From Protula sp. h YS-2021 (Eukaryota > Annelida > Polychaeta > Sabellida > Serpulidae), in NCBI GenBank assembly GCA_949752745.1, contig OX457031.1, forward strand, positions 310,001 to 374,000: a stretch of 64,000 bases of DNA, read 5' to 3'. Numbering within the stretch: position 1 is the first letter of the stretch; each line of letters begins with the position of its first letter. The notes below the pieces were generated by a model. It saw nothing but the letters and a program-made list of their open reading frames with translations. It made no database searches and was not told the origin of the DNA. Of the stretch, positions 10,166 through 17,623 are shown piece after piece. The translations under genes and the position numbers were made by a program.

Positions 10166-11005
10166 CTACGTGCCGCTCCCACTACCAGAGGCTTCGCTGT
10201 TGCTAGTCTGTGTGCAGGCACACTTCCTTTTGTGTGCTGCAATTCCAGCCTTAGTGGAATGAATATCTTTACGCAGTAGACTGCAATAGTGATGTGCGTA
10301 TTTCATAGCTTCTGCACATTTCTGTTCATGTTGGCGTATGGTCATGCCCCCAGGAACAGGATGGTGACAGAAGTCACAAAATACAATGCTTTGTAAATCG
10401 TCTACAAGACGCATAAGACACTGGAGGTCTACGTTGTTCTCTATTTGTTCCTCCAGTTTTGAATCATCACTAAGGCTGAAAGTGCAGTCGATTGTGGAAG
10501 TTGAGACTGGCGGCGTATCGTCGGAGATGCTAGCAACAGCGGCCACTATCTCATCTTCAGCAGCAGTTGATGTAAGGGTATTACATTCTTGAACCTGTGT
10601 AGGAGGTGCCACCGGCACGCTCTGAACATCAACTGCCTGCTGCGGATGAGATGGTGGCGGCGGCGGCGGCGGCAGCGAAGTCACTTGGGTGGGAGGAGGA
10701 TCCTCTTCCTCTTCTTCTTCTTCTTGGCAAGGCGGCGGCGGCGGCGGCGGCGGCAGCGGCGGCAGCGACGAGGACGTGTGATGTTTCTTTTCTTTTCTTC
10801 TTTTCTTCAGCCGCCGATGGCTTTTTTCAGCCGCCTTGCCAAAGCGATGGAATTGTTGCTTGTGTTGAGACTGAAAATCCCTCCATGTATCATAGAGGAA
10901 CGCCTGGTAATCCACATACACTTCCTCCCACAAGTCGGCATCCTTCTTGGAAAAATGATAAGCCACCAGGCGTTCCTCGGTAAAAAATTCCTTTTTGTAC
11001 TGCAT
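10166..11005 (-). CDS. Proline-rich, acidic, zinc-finger-ended protein
   Basis: 279 codons from the ATG at 11005, chosen because it lies about 46 bp after the TATA box at 11051-11059. The N-terminus (about 1-80) is charged and ends in a basic stretch (RRLKKRRKEKK), a likely nuclear signal. Residues about 85-150 are polyproline with an acidic run. The C-terminus has two C2HC-like patterns: CDFCHHPVPGG...HEQKC and CSLLRKD...HKRKC. This is consistent with a nuclear regulatory or nucleic-acid-binding role, but no family is recognised. It occupies the same slot between shared promoter and shared 3' flank as the RING pair, although the proteins are unrelated. Confidence 0.7.
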   Translation of the reverse strand: MQYKKEFFTEERLVAYHFSKKDADLWEEVYVDYQAFLYDTWRDFQSQHKQQFHRFGKAAEKSHRRLKKRRKEKKHHTSSSLPPLPPPPPPPPCQEEEEEEEDPPPTQVTSLPPPPPPPSHPQQAVDVQSVPVAPPTQVQECNTLTSTAAEDEIVAAVASISDDTPPVSTSTIDCTFSLSDDSKLEEQIENNVDLQCLMRLVDDLQSIVFCDFCHHPVPGGMTIRQHEQKCAEAMKYAHHYCSLLRKDIHSTKAGIAAHKRKCACTQTSNSEASGSGSGT

Positions 11006-11050
11006 TGTGGTGAACAAAAAAAAGCTGGAGAGGCATGGGCTGAGCTGCAG

Positions 11051-11158
11051 CTTATATAGTGTGGGAGAGGGGAGCGAAAGTTTACCAATGAGAGTGCTGC
11101 GTTAAAGGAGCGTTCCTATTGGTAAACTTTCGCTCCCCTAGCTGGTTCATATAAAAGG
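11051..11158. promoter_or_regulatory. Bidirectional palindromic promoter, copy 2
   Basis: Nearly identical to 9177-9283: - strand TATA 11051-11058, + strand TATAAAAGG 11150-11158, 21-nt CCAAT-containing arms at 11069-11089 and 11118-11138. Serves the 279-codon gene on the - strand. The + transcript would run toward the 452-codon gene, which however has its own TATA box at 11519. Confidence 0.8.
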
Positions 11159-11187
11159 GAATGTACCCGAGAATTATATGTTGATGA

Positions 11188-11518
11188 CCACCCCCCCCCC
11201 ACCCCTCCTTGTCAATACACAGAGACGACCACCCCCCCACCCCTCCCCAAGAATCCTTGTCGACCACCCTCCCCACCCCTCCCCCCTACAACCAAAGAAG
11301 AGTTAAAAGATCATTTTTTTTTTTTTTGAAACTTATGTTAGGTTCCACACATTTTTCTTGACGAAATGGATGGCAGTATAAACGAAACGTCATTTTGTGC
11401 AGTTGCGTGATTACGAGATTGGGGGAAATAACAGCTTCCGCTGAAGGCGCTGTAGCGTTGGTGAAGTGTATTACCACCCACCCACCCCTTCCCTCCCCCA
11501 AATTGGAAAAAAAGCTCA
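11188..11518. repeat. C-rich repeats and third TIR-like remnant
   Basis: Units of ACCACCCCCCCACCCCTCC separated by TTGTCGAC-type spacers (11188-11290) are the complement of the minisatellite at 28060-28250. From 11320 to 11420 a sequence matches 9415-9500 and echoes the TIR. No gene seen. Confidence 0.7.
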
Positions 11519-11527
11519 TATATAAGG
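11519..11527 (+). promoter_or_regulatory. TATA box of the 452-codon gene
   Basis: ATATATAAGGGG, 58 bp before the ATG at 11577. Confidence 0.7.
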
Positions 11528-11576
11528 GGGGGTCTGGTCTCCCCCTGTTGTCGAGGTGTGTGTGGTGGGCTAGATC

Positions 11577-12935
11577 ATGGAAGCGACGTTGCTGAATACA
11601 CCTCCTTTAGCTATCAACACGGACATGGATATGGATATGGATGACTTGTTTGGGTTGGAACCGTTACCTTTTGATAGTGTATTACCAGTATTATCAGTGG
11701 AAGAGATTGATACATTCCTGGCTAACATGACAGAGGCTGAAAAAGACTTGGAGAACGAACTGGTAGGGTTAGACGTCCCTCCTAAGGAAGGTGTTGCTGC
11801 GCTAGACGTTATAAACGTTGCTGCTGCCCCGTCAGATATACAGCGAGCAGGAATAGAGATGGAGATAGAGGAAGGAATGCCAGATCCTGAGGGCCCCGAC
11901 TACCCGTTCTGGGTTGCAAATGCGCTTGTCAATGGGAGAAACACACAACTCAGCGCAAAGTTAAAAGCTCAATTGAAGCAACTTAACGAAGAAATGAGTA
12001 CCACCACCCTGGCCGCCCTGGCCGTCCCGGCAGCCGCCGCCCCGGCCGAGCCCGGCAGCGGCAGCAAGCCTCCCCCTGGAAGCTCAATTGAAGCAACTTC
12101 ACGAAGAAATGAGTACCGCCGCCGCCCCGGCGGCAGCAGCAAGCTCGGGGACGGGGACGGGGACGAGCCCGGGGACGGGGAGGAGCCCGGCAGCAAGCGC
12201 AGCAGCAGCGAGTCCCCCGGCAGCAAGCGCAGCAGCAGCGGGGACGAGTCCGAGGAGGAGTCCGAGGAGGATTCAGAAGTGGACATGTTAAGCGATGATG
12301 AAGAAGACAAGCATATGAAATTGAAATTTGAATCGAGTAAGACCATCCCTGTGACTGAGGACGATGTAACGCTGTTGAAAAGAAACTTTCAAGCCGTGCT
12401 TCCTCTGATTGATTGCAACATTGTATGGTGTTTATGTGAAGAAGGCTTTTTCGACAAGCACACGTACATGTACCTAATGGAAGAAGTGAACACTGTCATT
12501 ATGCTCATGTTCATGCTAGAAGGAAGTGTAGAGGATGTTCCGGTGCCACAGCCAAAGTTCACCGAAGCCATGACTCGGCGTTTTGTTCAACTGTTTAAAC
12601 TCCTTCATGAGGAACAGTTTAAGGCGTTGTGTCTGCCAGAGCCGAAGCAAGTGAATGAGGGTCGCGATTCCAAATGTGCAAAGATGATGCTACATGGTTT
12701 CAAATACCTTGAAGAACGCATTAAGGTGTATGATATGATGGACTACCTCTATGAAAAAGGACATTTCACCATGTCAATGCTGTTTCAATGGATACTAGGG
12801 CATCGGAAACCAGGCGACTTTCTAGTGATTGTCATGAGACAATCTTTAACAGGTGGTTTACCAACAACCTTTCTGGATGGTTTCAATGAGATGACTCCGC
12901 GATTTTACAAGCATCTCATGAAAACTTACATGTAA
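11577..12935 (+). CDS. Acidic Ser-rich protein with two CARD-like helical regions
   Basis: 452 codons. Residues 1-130 are acidic (LFGLEPLPFDSVLPVLSVEE). Residues about 140-255 are low complexity (Ala/Pro, then RRNEYRRRPGG, then GSKRSSSESPGSKRSSS and an acidic run), encoded by a GC-rich insert. Residues about 260-355 (VTLLKRNFQAVLPLIDCNIV, EGFF, then FTEAMTRRFVQLFKLL) and about 375-452 (YLEERIKVYDMMDYLYEKG, then TTFLDGFNEMTPRFYKHLMK) each resemble the helical pattern of CARD death-fold domains. CARDs mediate homotypic assembly in apoptosis and innate signalling. The assignment rests on pattern only. Interference with host cell-death signalling is the inference; another all-helical fold is the alternative. 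Confidence 0.7.
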   Translation: MEATLLNTPPLAINTDMDMDMDDLFGLEPLPFDSVLPVLSVEEIDTFLANMTEAEKDLENELVGLDVPPKEGVAALDVINVAAAPSDIQRAGIEMEIEEGMPDPEGPDYPFWVANALVNGRNTQLSAKLKAQLKQLNEEMSTTTLAALAVPAAAAPAEPGSGSKPPPGSSIEATSRRNEYRRRPGGSSKLGDGDGDEPGDGEEPGSKRSSSESPGSKRSSSGDESEEESEEDSEVDMLSDDEEDKHMKLKFESSKTIPVTEDDVTLLKRNFQAVLPLIDCNIVWCLCEEGFFDKHTYMYLMEEVNTVIMLMFMLEGSVEDVPVPQPKFTEAMTRRFVQLFKLLHEEQFKALCLPEPKQVNEGRDSKCAKMMLHGFKYLEERIKVYDMMDYLYEKGHFTMSMLFQWILGHRKPGDFLVIVMRQSLTGGLPTTFLDGFNEMTPRFYKHLMKTYM

Positions 12936-12940
12936 AAAGG

Positions 12941-12950
12941 TATAAAAGGG
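12941..12950 (+). promoter_or_regulatory. TATA box of the 144-codon gene
   Basis: TATAAAAGGG six bases after the preceding stop codon and 60 bp before the ATG at 13001. Confidence 0.75.
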
Positions 12951-13000
12951 GGGCGGCGGCAGCGCGCGGCGGATCACAAAGTCTGCAATCCTTCACCGCA

Positions 13001-13435
13001 ATGTCATTTCACGGATGTGCAGAGACTATGGATGATGTGTTCAAAGTAAACTATGCTGACTGGATGTTTTCAAAGCTTCCTGCTTTTGAATCGGAATGGG
13101 TGCAGCAAGTGAAGAATTTGCATCAGCATTGGGAAGCTGTTGGAAAGACCATTCCAAGTGATTGTTTCATCCACTCGTTTCTACGTGAATGTGAAGATCT
13201 ACATATACTATCAGCTTATGACATTGATTCAGCATTTATCCATGCGAATACAATTTGGGCAGAGGAGCTCATGTTAGGTGTAGCTGCAAGAATCATTTTT
13301 TTTTATGATGATAATGTTTCATTGATGACGAATGTATCAGACCTTGTTCGATTCAAATATGGACGAGTGGAAGTGAATACAAAGCTTTGCAAGAAGTTTG
13401 AAAAGCTTGACTCAGCGGCGGATGGTTGGGTATAA
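13001..13435 (+). CDS. Small helical protein, copy B of a three-member family
   Basis: 144 codons, no signal peptide or recognised domain. The middle (HWEAVGKTIPSDCFIHSFL, REC, YDIDSAF) aligns by eye with the proteins at 14220 (YWDVVHHSLDVTELYSRFL, GEC, FDFDSAL) and 15092 (YWNEAKYYIHLDKVLE, RCEKYG), so the three look like diverged tandem copies. The stop TAA lies within the TATA box of the next gene (13431-13440). Predicted all-helical and probably cytosolic or nuclear. Function unknown. Confidence 0.7.
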   Translation: MSFHGCAETMDDVFKVNYADWMFSKLPAFESEWVQQVKNLHQHWEAVGKTIPSDCFIHSFLRECEDLHILSAYDIDSAFIHANTIWAEELMLGVAARIIFFYDDNVSLMTNVSDLVRFKYGRVEVNTKLCKKFEKLDSAADGWV

Positions 13436-13440
13436 AAAGA
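13431..13440 (+). promoter_or_regulatory. TATA box overlapping a stop codon
   Basis: TATAAAAAGA; the TAA of the 144-codon gene (13433-13435) is part of the box. The next ATG (13499) is 68 bp downstream. Confidence 0.7.
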
Positions 13441-13498
13441 GGGGGGTGTGTGTGTGGACCTCATCAGTACAGTGTAGCAGTGTAGCAGTGTAGCAGTC

Positions 13499-14185
13499 AT
13501 GGAGAACAAGACAAGCAACGCAGCAAGCAACGCAGCAAGCAACGCAGCAGCGCAGCGCAGCAGCAGCAGCAGTTTTAAAATTAGTGCAAACTTAACCATT
13601 ACTGTGGAGTCTGGACAATATGGCTTATTTCTACGCATCAAACGTGGAGAGAGATGGTGCGCTTATTCACCATCCTTGTGGAAGATTGTGTGTCAGAACG
13701 TGAAAAAATGCCGTGACATTGGCTTCAAACTATACTTAACGGAAACAAAGTGGCTTGAAGTCATTTCATATCAAGGCATGCGCTATGTGAGCTTCGTGCG
13801 TACATCACGGTTTGAAGGGAAAGAATACACATATTACATCAACATGAATGATGGTGAATGGGAGACACTGCTTCAGGAGATGGCTCACATCAACTCAGCC
13901 TTAGTTGAACCGCCGTGTACGGAATGCCATGACAAGAAAACGATCATCAAGCTGCAAAAGTATGATCGGATGAAGGTGTCAAAGTTATCCAAGAAAAGAC
14001 AGGCTGAAATTCAGTTGGAGAATATGGATGTACAGAATCAACTTGGACTTACGTGCGACTATTGCGGTGCTTGCGGATATATGGAGGATTATGATTGCCA
14101 CTGCCACAAGTACAATTGCATGATGTGTGAACCAAACAACTTCTGCGGCAAGTGTGGAGTACTTAAGGTCTGTAAAGCACAGTAG
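13499..14185 (+). CDS. PC4-like domain protein with cysteine-rich tail
   Basis: 228 codons. An Asn/Ala/Ser repeat leader (about 1-25) is followed by a beta-rich region. Its second half (GFKLYLTETKWLEVISYQGM to INMNDGEWETLLQEM, about 75-135) matches the layout of the PC4 ssDNA-binding fold and closely resembles the - strand protein at 21509. The C-terminal 90 residues hold at least 14 cysteines (CTECHDKK, CDYCGACGYM, CHCHKYNCMMC, CGKCG), a likely zinc-binding module. PC4 proteins bind ssDNA and modulate transcription and replication. A role in element DNA metabolism is inferred. Its TATA is at 13431. Confidence 0.7.
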   Translation: MENKTSNAASNAASNAAAQRSSSSSFKISANLTITVESGQYGLFLRIKRGERWCAYSPSLWKIVCQNVKKCRDIGFKLYLTETKWLEVISYQGMRYVSFVRTSRFEGKEYTYYINMNDGEWETLLQEMAHINSALVEPPCTECHDKKTIIKLQKYDRMKVSKLSKKRQAEIQLENMDVQNQLGLTCDYCGACGYMEDYDCHCHKYNCMMCEPNNFCGKCGVLKVCKAQ

Positions 14186-14219
14186 AAGCCCCCACACCAC
14201 ACACACACACACTGCAAAG

Positions 14220-14773
14220 ATGGACGCATGTTTTAGAAAAGCTTTTATTGACTTGATGATTGCTAAACTTGCTTGCTGCGGCACTCCAGACTATCAGCTT
14301 TATCACTTGGACGCTTACTGGGATGTTGTACATCACAGTCTTGATGTGACTGAACTCTATTCACGATTTCTTGGAGAATGTGCCACAATTGGACTCGAAG
14401 AAGATCCTGACTTTGACTTTGATTCTGCACTCTATTCTGCCCGCAATGATATAGAAGCATATTACACCGTGGTGGATTATTTGAGAGATTGCTGTGGATT
14501 TGAGGAGGAGGAGGAGGAGGAAGAAACCGAGCAGCTTTGTCAGCCTTGTCAGGTAAGCCAAACCCCCCCCCCCTTTTAACACTAACAACTCTTAACAATT
14601 CTAACTCAGCACAGCAGCAGCAGCAGCGCAGCAAGCAGCTAACAATGTTTTTCTTGCTAGCAAATTTAATTTTATGTGAGTGGTTTCAACGTGAACAAAG
14701 AAAGAAGATGATAGAAGAAGTAGCAGATATATTCAAACATATTTTATTGCAGGAGGAAGACATGTTAGAGTAA
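14220..14773 (+). CDS. Small helical protein, copy A, probably spliced
   Basis: Exon 1 runs from the ATG at 14220 to 14552 (111 codons, MDACFRKAFIDLMIAKLACC onward, with an acidic EEEEEEE run). Unspliced, the frame stops at 14577-14579. A donor (CAG|GTAAGC at 14552/14553), a CTAAC branch-like element and acceptors at 14609 (CTCAG) and 14614 (CACAG) delimit a candidate 57- or 62-nt intron. The second acceptor joins exon 1 in frame to 14615-14773, giving about 163 residues with a hydrophobic/amphipathic C-terminal part (MFFLLANLILCEWF). The first acceptor gives a short Ser-rich end at 14642. Related by eye to the genes at 13001 and 15092. Function unknown. Confidence 0.6.
14553..14614 (+). other. 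Candidate 62-nt intron
   Basis: Starts GTAAGC, contains a C-run, CTAAC near 14601, and ends CTCAGCACAG with two acceptors five bases apart (14609, 14614). The two choices give different protein ends. Introns are uncommon in compact Polinton genomes. Confidence 0.5.
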
Positions 14774-14786
14774 ACCCAAAGTCAAC

Positions 14787-15047
14787 ATGGAGAATCTTGT
14801 GGAACTGTTGTGTGACCGGGGTATAAAAGAGACTGTGCCTCCACCATCGCCGCTCACTCAGCCGTCGCCGTCGCCATCGCCGTCGCCGTCGCCGCCTAGC
14901 CGCTCACCAGTCCGCTCACGGGTGTGGAGACGTGGAGAACGCTCACTCAGCCGCTCACCAGTCCGGGTGTGGCGACGTGGAGAACCCCAGACTGAACTTG
15001 ACAAACTTGTGAAGAGTGTGGGGAAGGTAGTGCTCCCTAAAGACTGA
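14787..15047 (+). CDS. Ser/Pro/Arg-repeat small protein
   Basis: 86 codons: MENLVELLCDRGIKETVPPP, then SPSP repeats and two copies of an SRSPVR...VWRRGE unit, then a charged tail ending VVLPKD. It resembles the low-complexity RS/SP style of basic nucleic-acid-associated or phosphorylated proteins, but no family is recognised. The start follows the 14773 stop by 13 bp. A TATAAAAGAG sequence inside codons 11-15 (14821-14830) could instead be the promoter of the ORF at 15092, in which case this ORF might be spurious. Confidence 0.45.
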   Translation: MENLVELLCDRGIKETVPPPSPLTQPSPSPSPSPSPPSRSPVRSRVWRRGERSLSRSPVRVWRRGEPQTELDKLVKSVGKVVLPKD

Positions 15048-15091
15048 TAAGAGAGAGAGCGCGCTAGAGAGCGCTAGAGAGGCGCTGTATC

Positions 15092-15416
15092 ATGGCGGAC
15101 ATGACACTGAGACAATATATTGTGCAAAAAGCTTATTGTGAAGAAATGTTATTAGCTGTAAAAAAGTTTGCCTGTTAAGTATGTCCTGCTTGCCAACTTG
15201 AAGAGTGTTCAGAACATACTTGTCATTTTGCATGTGTCTATACTTATTGGAATGAAGCTAAATATTATATTCATTTAGATAAAGTGTTAGAGAATGCAAA
15301 TCAGCGTTGTGAGAAATATGGTGTAGATACGATAACACTTGATGAACTCAGTCATTGGCTAGTATTCATTGAAGACCAATGGTCTCCAGTGATTCACACC
15401 ATTGTATCTATACTTG

Positions 15417-15424
<8 letters not shown>
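15092..15424 (+). pseudogene. Small helical/cysteine protein, copy C, with in-frame stop
   Basis: One 111-codon frame from ATG 15092 to TAA 15422-15424 contains a single internal TAA at 15176-15178, after codon 28. The frame beyond the stop clearly looks coding: VCPACQLEEC, then HFACVYTYWNEAKYYIHLDK, aligning with the middle of the proteins at 13001 and 14220. A CPAC/CxxxC cluster suggests zinc binding specific to this copy. Either a point mutation killed the gene, the stop is read through, or GTATGT at 15179-15184 is used as a splice donor. Disabled is the simplest reading. Confidence 0.6.

Positions 15425-15455
<31 letters not shown>
15425..15455. repeat. Poly(A) tract
   Basis: About 31 A residues directly after the stop of the preceding frame. 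It lies between the accessory block and the virion gene block. Confidence 0.9.
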
Positions 15456-15457
<2 letters not shown>

Positions 15458-15482
15458 TGTGGAGTTAAGTTTGGTTGAGGGT

Positions 15483-15490
15483 TATAAAAT
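15483..15490 (+). promoter_or_regulatory. TATA box of the virion gene block
   Basis: TATAAAATATAAAATAAA, 55-60 bp before the integrase ATG at 15542. No equally placed TATA box was noticed before the downstream overlapping genes, so it may serve the whole block to 21338. Confidence 0.65.
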
Positions 15491-15541
15491 ATAAAATAAA
15501 AAGCTGTTCTGTTGAGAAGGTGGTTTTCATTCGGTGTGACC

Positions 15542-16648
15542 ATGTCGACGACGTGGAAAGACTACTTGACCAATATGTACTTCAAACCTGGACAGCCCGG
15601 GGCATTTGCTGGTCCTTACAAACTGTATCACATCTTAAGAAAACATGATCAACCCGTGACACAGTCGCAAGTGAAGAAATGGCTACAGGACCAAGATACA
15701 TTCAGTTTACTCCAACCTGTCAAATACAGGTTCAAAAGACAACGTGTGATTACACGAGGCATTGATGACATGTGGGATGTGGATTTGGCTGATATGGGAA
15801 ACATAGCTCCCTATAATGATGGCACACGCTTTTTGCTCATTGTCATTGATGTGTTTTCCAAATATGTATGGGTACAGCCAATCCCTAATAAATCACATAC
15901 CAGCGTCATACAAGCCTTTCAAAAAAATTTTCATGACACACCCCGAAGGCCACGCACTCTAAGGTCCGATAAAGGCACGGAATTTAAAAACAGATGGGTC
16001 AAAGCATTTTTGAAGAAAGAGGGTATTCATGCCTATACCACAAAGAATGAAACCAAAGCCAACTTTGCTGAGAGAGTCATTCGTACTCTAAAGGGGATGA
16101 TGTATCGGTATTTTCTACATAATCAAACTTACCGTTACTTAGACATCCTTCCAGACTTGGTGTACAACTACAACCATAGACCTCATGGCTCCCTCCCGAA
16201 TAAATATGCCCCAGCCGAGATTCGTAAAGACAACGAATCGAAAATGTGGAAGTATATGTATGTCGACAAACTAAAATTGAAACCGAAGAAGAAGAAGAAG
16301 TACAAGTTCAACATTGGCGATCATGTGCGCATTTCCCACGTTAAATATGTGTTTCAACGGGATTATCACGTTAAATGGACACAAGAAGTCTTCATAGTCA
16401 CACATCGTTGTAAGAAGCAGGGAATACATTTGTATCGTGTGAAAGACTTTTTAGACGAAGATATTGATGGGCATTTCTATGAGGAAGAACTGCAGAAAGT
16501 GACCAAAGATATTGAATCTGTGTACAGAATTGAAAAAGTCTTGAAAACACGTAAAAGGCGAGGAGGGGTGAAAGAATTATTTGTCAAGTGGTTAGGTTGG
16601 CCAAACAAGTTTAACAGTTGGGTGAAAGAAACAGACATTCAAAGATGA
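15542..16648 (+). CDS. Polinton integrase with C-terminal chromodomain
   Basis: 368 codons from the first ATG in frame. An N-terminal helical part is followed by the rve (RNase H-fold) core with the DDE triad: Asp81 in DVDLADM, Asp143 in RSDKGTEF and Glu177 in NFAERVIRTLK. Residues about 328-368 (YRIEKVLKTRKR, ELFVKWLGWP, FNSWVKETDI) form a chromodomain, as in many Polinton and chromovirus integrases. The enzyme joins the element ends to target DNA and makes the 6-bp duplication. The chromodomain probably biases targeting to methylated histones. All catalytic residues are present and the frame is intact. Its TGA overlaps the ATPase ATG (ATGA). Confidence 0.95.
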   Translation: MSTTWKDYLTNMYFKPGQPGAFAGPYKLYHILRKHDQPVTQSQVKKWLQDQDTFSLLQPVKYRFKRQRVITRGIDDMWDVDLADMGNIAPYNDGTRFLLIVIDVFSKYVWVQPIPNKSHTSVIQAFQKNFHDTPRRPRTLRSDKGTEFKNRWVKAFLKKEGIHAYTTKNETKANFAERVIRTLKGMMYRYFLHNQTYRYLDILPDLVYNYNHRPHGSLPNKYAPAEIRKDNESKMWKYMYVDKLKLKPKKKKKYKFNIGDHVRISHVKYVFQRDYHVKWTQEVFIVTHRCKKQGIHLYRVKDFLDEDIDGHFYEEELQKVTKDIESVYRIEKVLKTRKRRGGVKELFVKWLGWPNKFNSWVKETDIQR

Positions 16649-17304
16649 AGCATCCCTTTACATGCTTGGTCTCTGGACCTACAGGCAGTGGCAAGACGTC
16701 TCTGGTGAAGGAAATTCTAGAACAAAAGTTGATTCAACCCTCTCCGAAAAACATTTTATGGCTCTATGCAGCCGATCAGCCCTTGTACAAGGGAATGAAA
16801 GGTGTGACATTTTACCAAGGCATTCCAGATGACATTGAAGAGCGTTTTAACCCGAAAAAGCCAAACGTACTCATCCTTGATGACTTAATGACCAAATGCC
16901 ATAGCGATGAACGTATGACACGTCTCTTTAGTGTGGGTAGCAGTCATCAAAATCTAAGTATCATCTTTATTGTGCATAATTTGTTCCATCATGGGAAAGA
17001 GATGCGCACTATTAGTTTGAATACCCATTATATCATTTTGTTTAAAAATCCGAGAGACAGTCAGCAAGTCAGTACATTGGCACGACAAATGTATCCTGGA
17101 AGAGCTCAATTTCTCATAGAAGCCTATCAAGATGCTACCAGCAAAACCCATGGTTATTTGTTCATTGACTTGAAGCCGAAGACGAATGATCAACTGCGTA
17201 TTCGTACAGGCATTTTACCAAAAGATACACATTATATATATATTGATAAAGCAGTGTATGACCAAGAACCAACTCATTTAACCATTCACAGTCAAGATGT
17301 CTAA
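16645..17304 (+). CDS. FtsK/HerA-type DNA packaging ATPase
   Basis: 219 codons from the ATG overlapping the integrase stop. Walker A is GPTGSGKT (residues 11-18), Walker B VLILDD (75-80), and a sensor-like HNLF follows at 111-114 after hydrophobic strand IIFIV. This is the A32-like packaging ATPase shared by Polintons, virophages and NCLDVs, which pumps genome DNA into capsids. Length is normal for Polintons. The end overlaps the next ORF by 8 bp. Confidence 0.93.
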   Translation: MKHPFTCLVSGPTGSGKTSLVKEILEQKLIQPSPKNILWLYAADQPLYKGMKGVTFYQGIPDDIEERFNPKKPNVLILDDLMTKCHSDERMTRLFSVGSSHQNLSIIFIVHNLFHHGKEMRTISLNTHYIILFKNPRDSQQVSTLARQMYPGRAQFLIEAYQDATSKTHGYLFIDLKPKTNDQLRIRTGILPKDTHYIYIDKAVYDQEPTHLTIHSQDV

Positions 17305-17623
17305 ACGTATTCGAGCGAACCAGCCTTTTCTTCATTTGCTTGCACGCAGTGGGTCTAGACGGCGTAAATCCTTGCTACAGCAAGCTACGAAGGAGGAATT
17401 AACGAGCTTGTTTGAAATTTGTTTGAATATATTGCGAGGACATTTACCCTTAAGCGCAAAACGGTATAAGGTATTCCAGCGTGAGCGTCATACCCTACGT
17501 ACTCTGGCAGACAAGAAGATATCCCTTCGACGAAAAAAGAAGTTGGTGAATCAGAAAGGAGGATTCATTGGAGTGATTGCTAGATTTGCATTGCCCTTGT
17601 TAGCCAAGCTGCTGTTAAAATGA
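17297..17623 (+). CDS. Small basic protein with GG-hydrophobic C-terminus
   Basis: 108 codons, strongly basic (RSGSRRRKSLLQQ, SLRRKKKLVNQKGG), ending with a hydrophobic segment (FIGVIARFALPLLAKLLL). The arrangement recalls small virion proteins between ATPase and penton genes in Polintons, possibly DNA-condensing or membrane-active. I cannot name its orthologue with confidence. It overlaps the ATPase by 8 bp and the next gene by 4 bp, so translation is probably coupled. Confidence 0.7.
   Translation: MSKRIRANQPFLHLLARSGSRRRKSLLQQATKEELTSLFEICLNILRGHLPLSAKRYKVFQRERHTLRTLADKKISLRRKKKLVNQKGGFIGVIARFALPLLAKLLLK

Noticed and set aside
10589..11059. + strand ORF of Arg-rich repeats
   Set aside because: Shadow of the polyproline/acidic region of the - strand gene at 10166-11005.
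11969..12346. - strand Ser/Pro-rich ORF
   Set aside because: Antisense of the low-complexity insert of the 452-codon gene.
13001..13435. Bcl-2-like protein
   Set aside because: Helical and of suitable size, but no BH1/BH2 motif (NWGR, W-x-x-x-GG type) could be found.
15512..15541. Upstream start for the integrase
   Set aside because: The extra codons begin with TTG; the first ATG with a fitting TATA distance is 15542.
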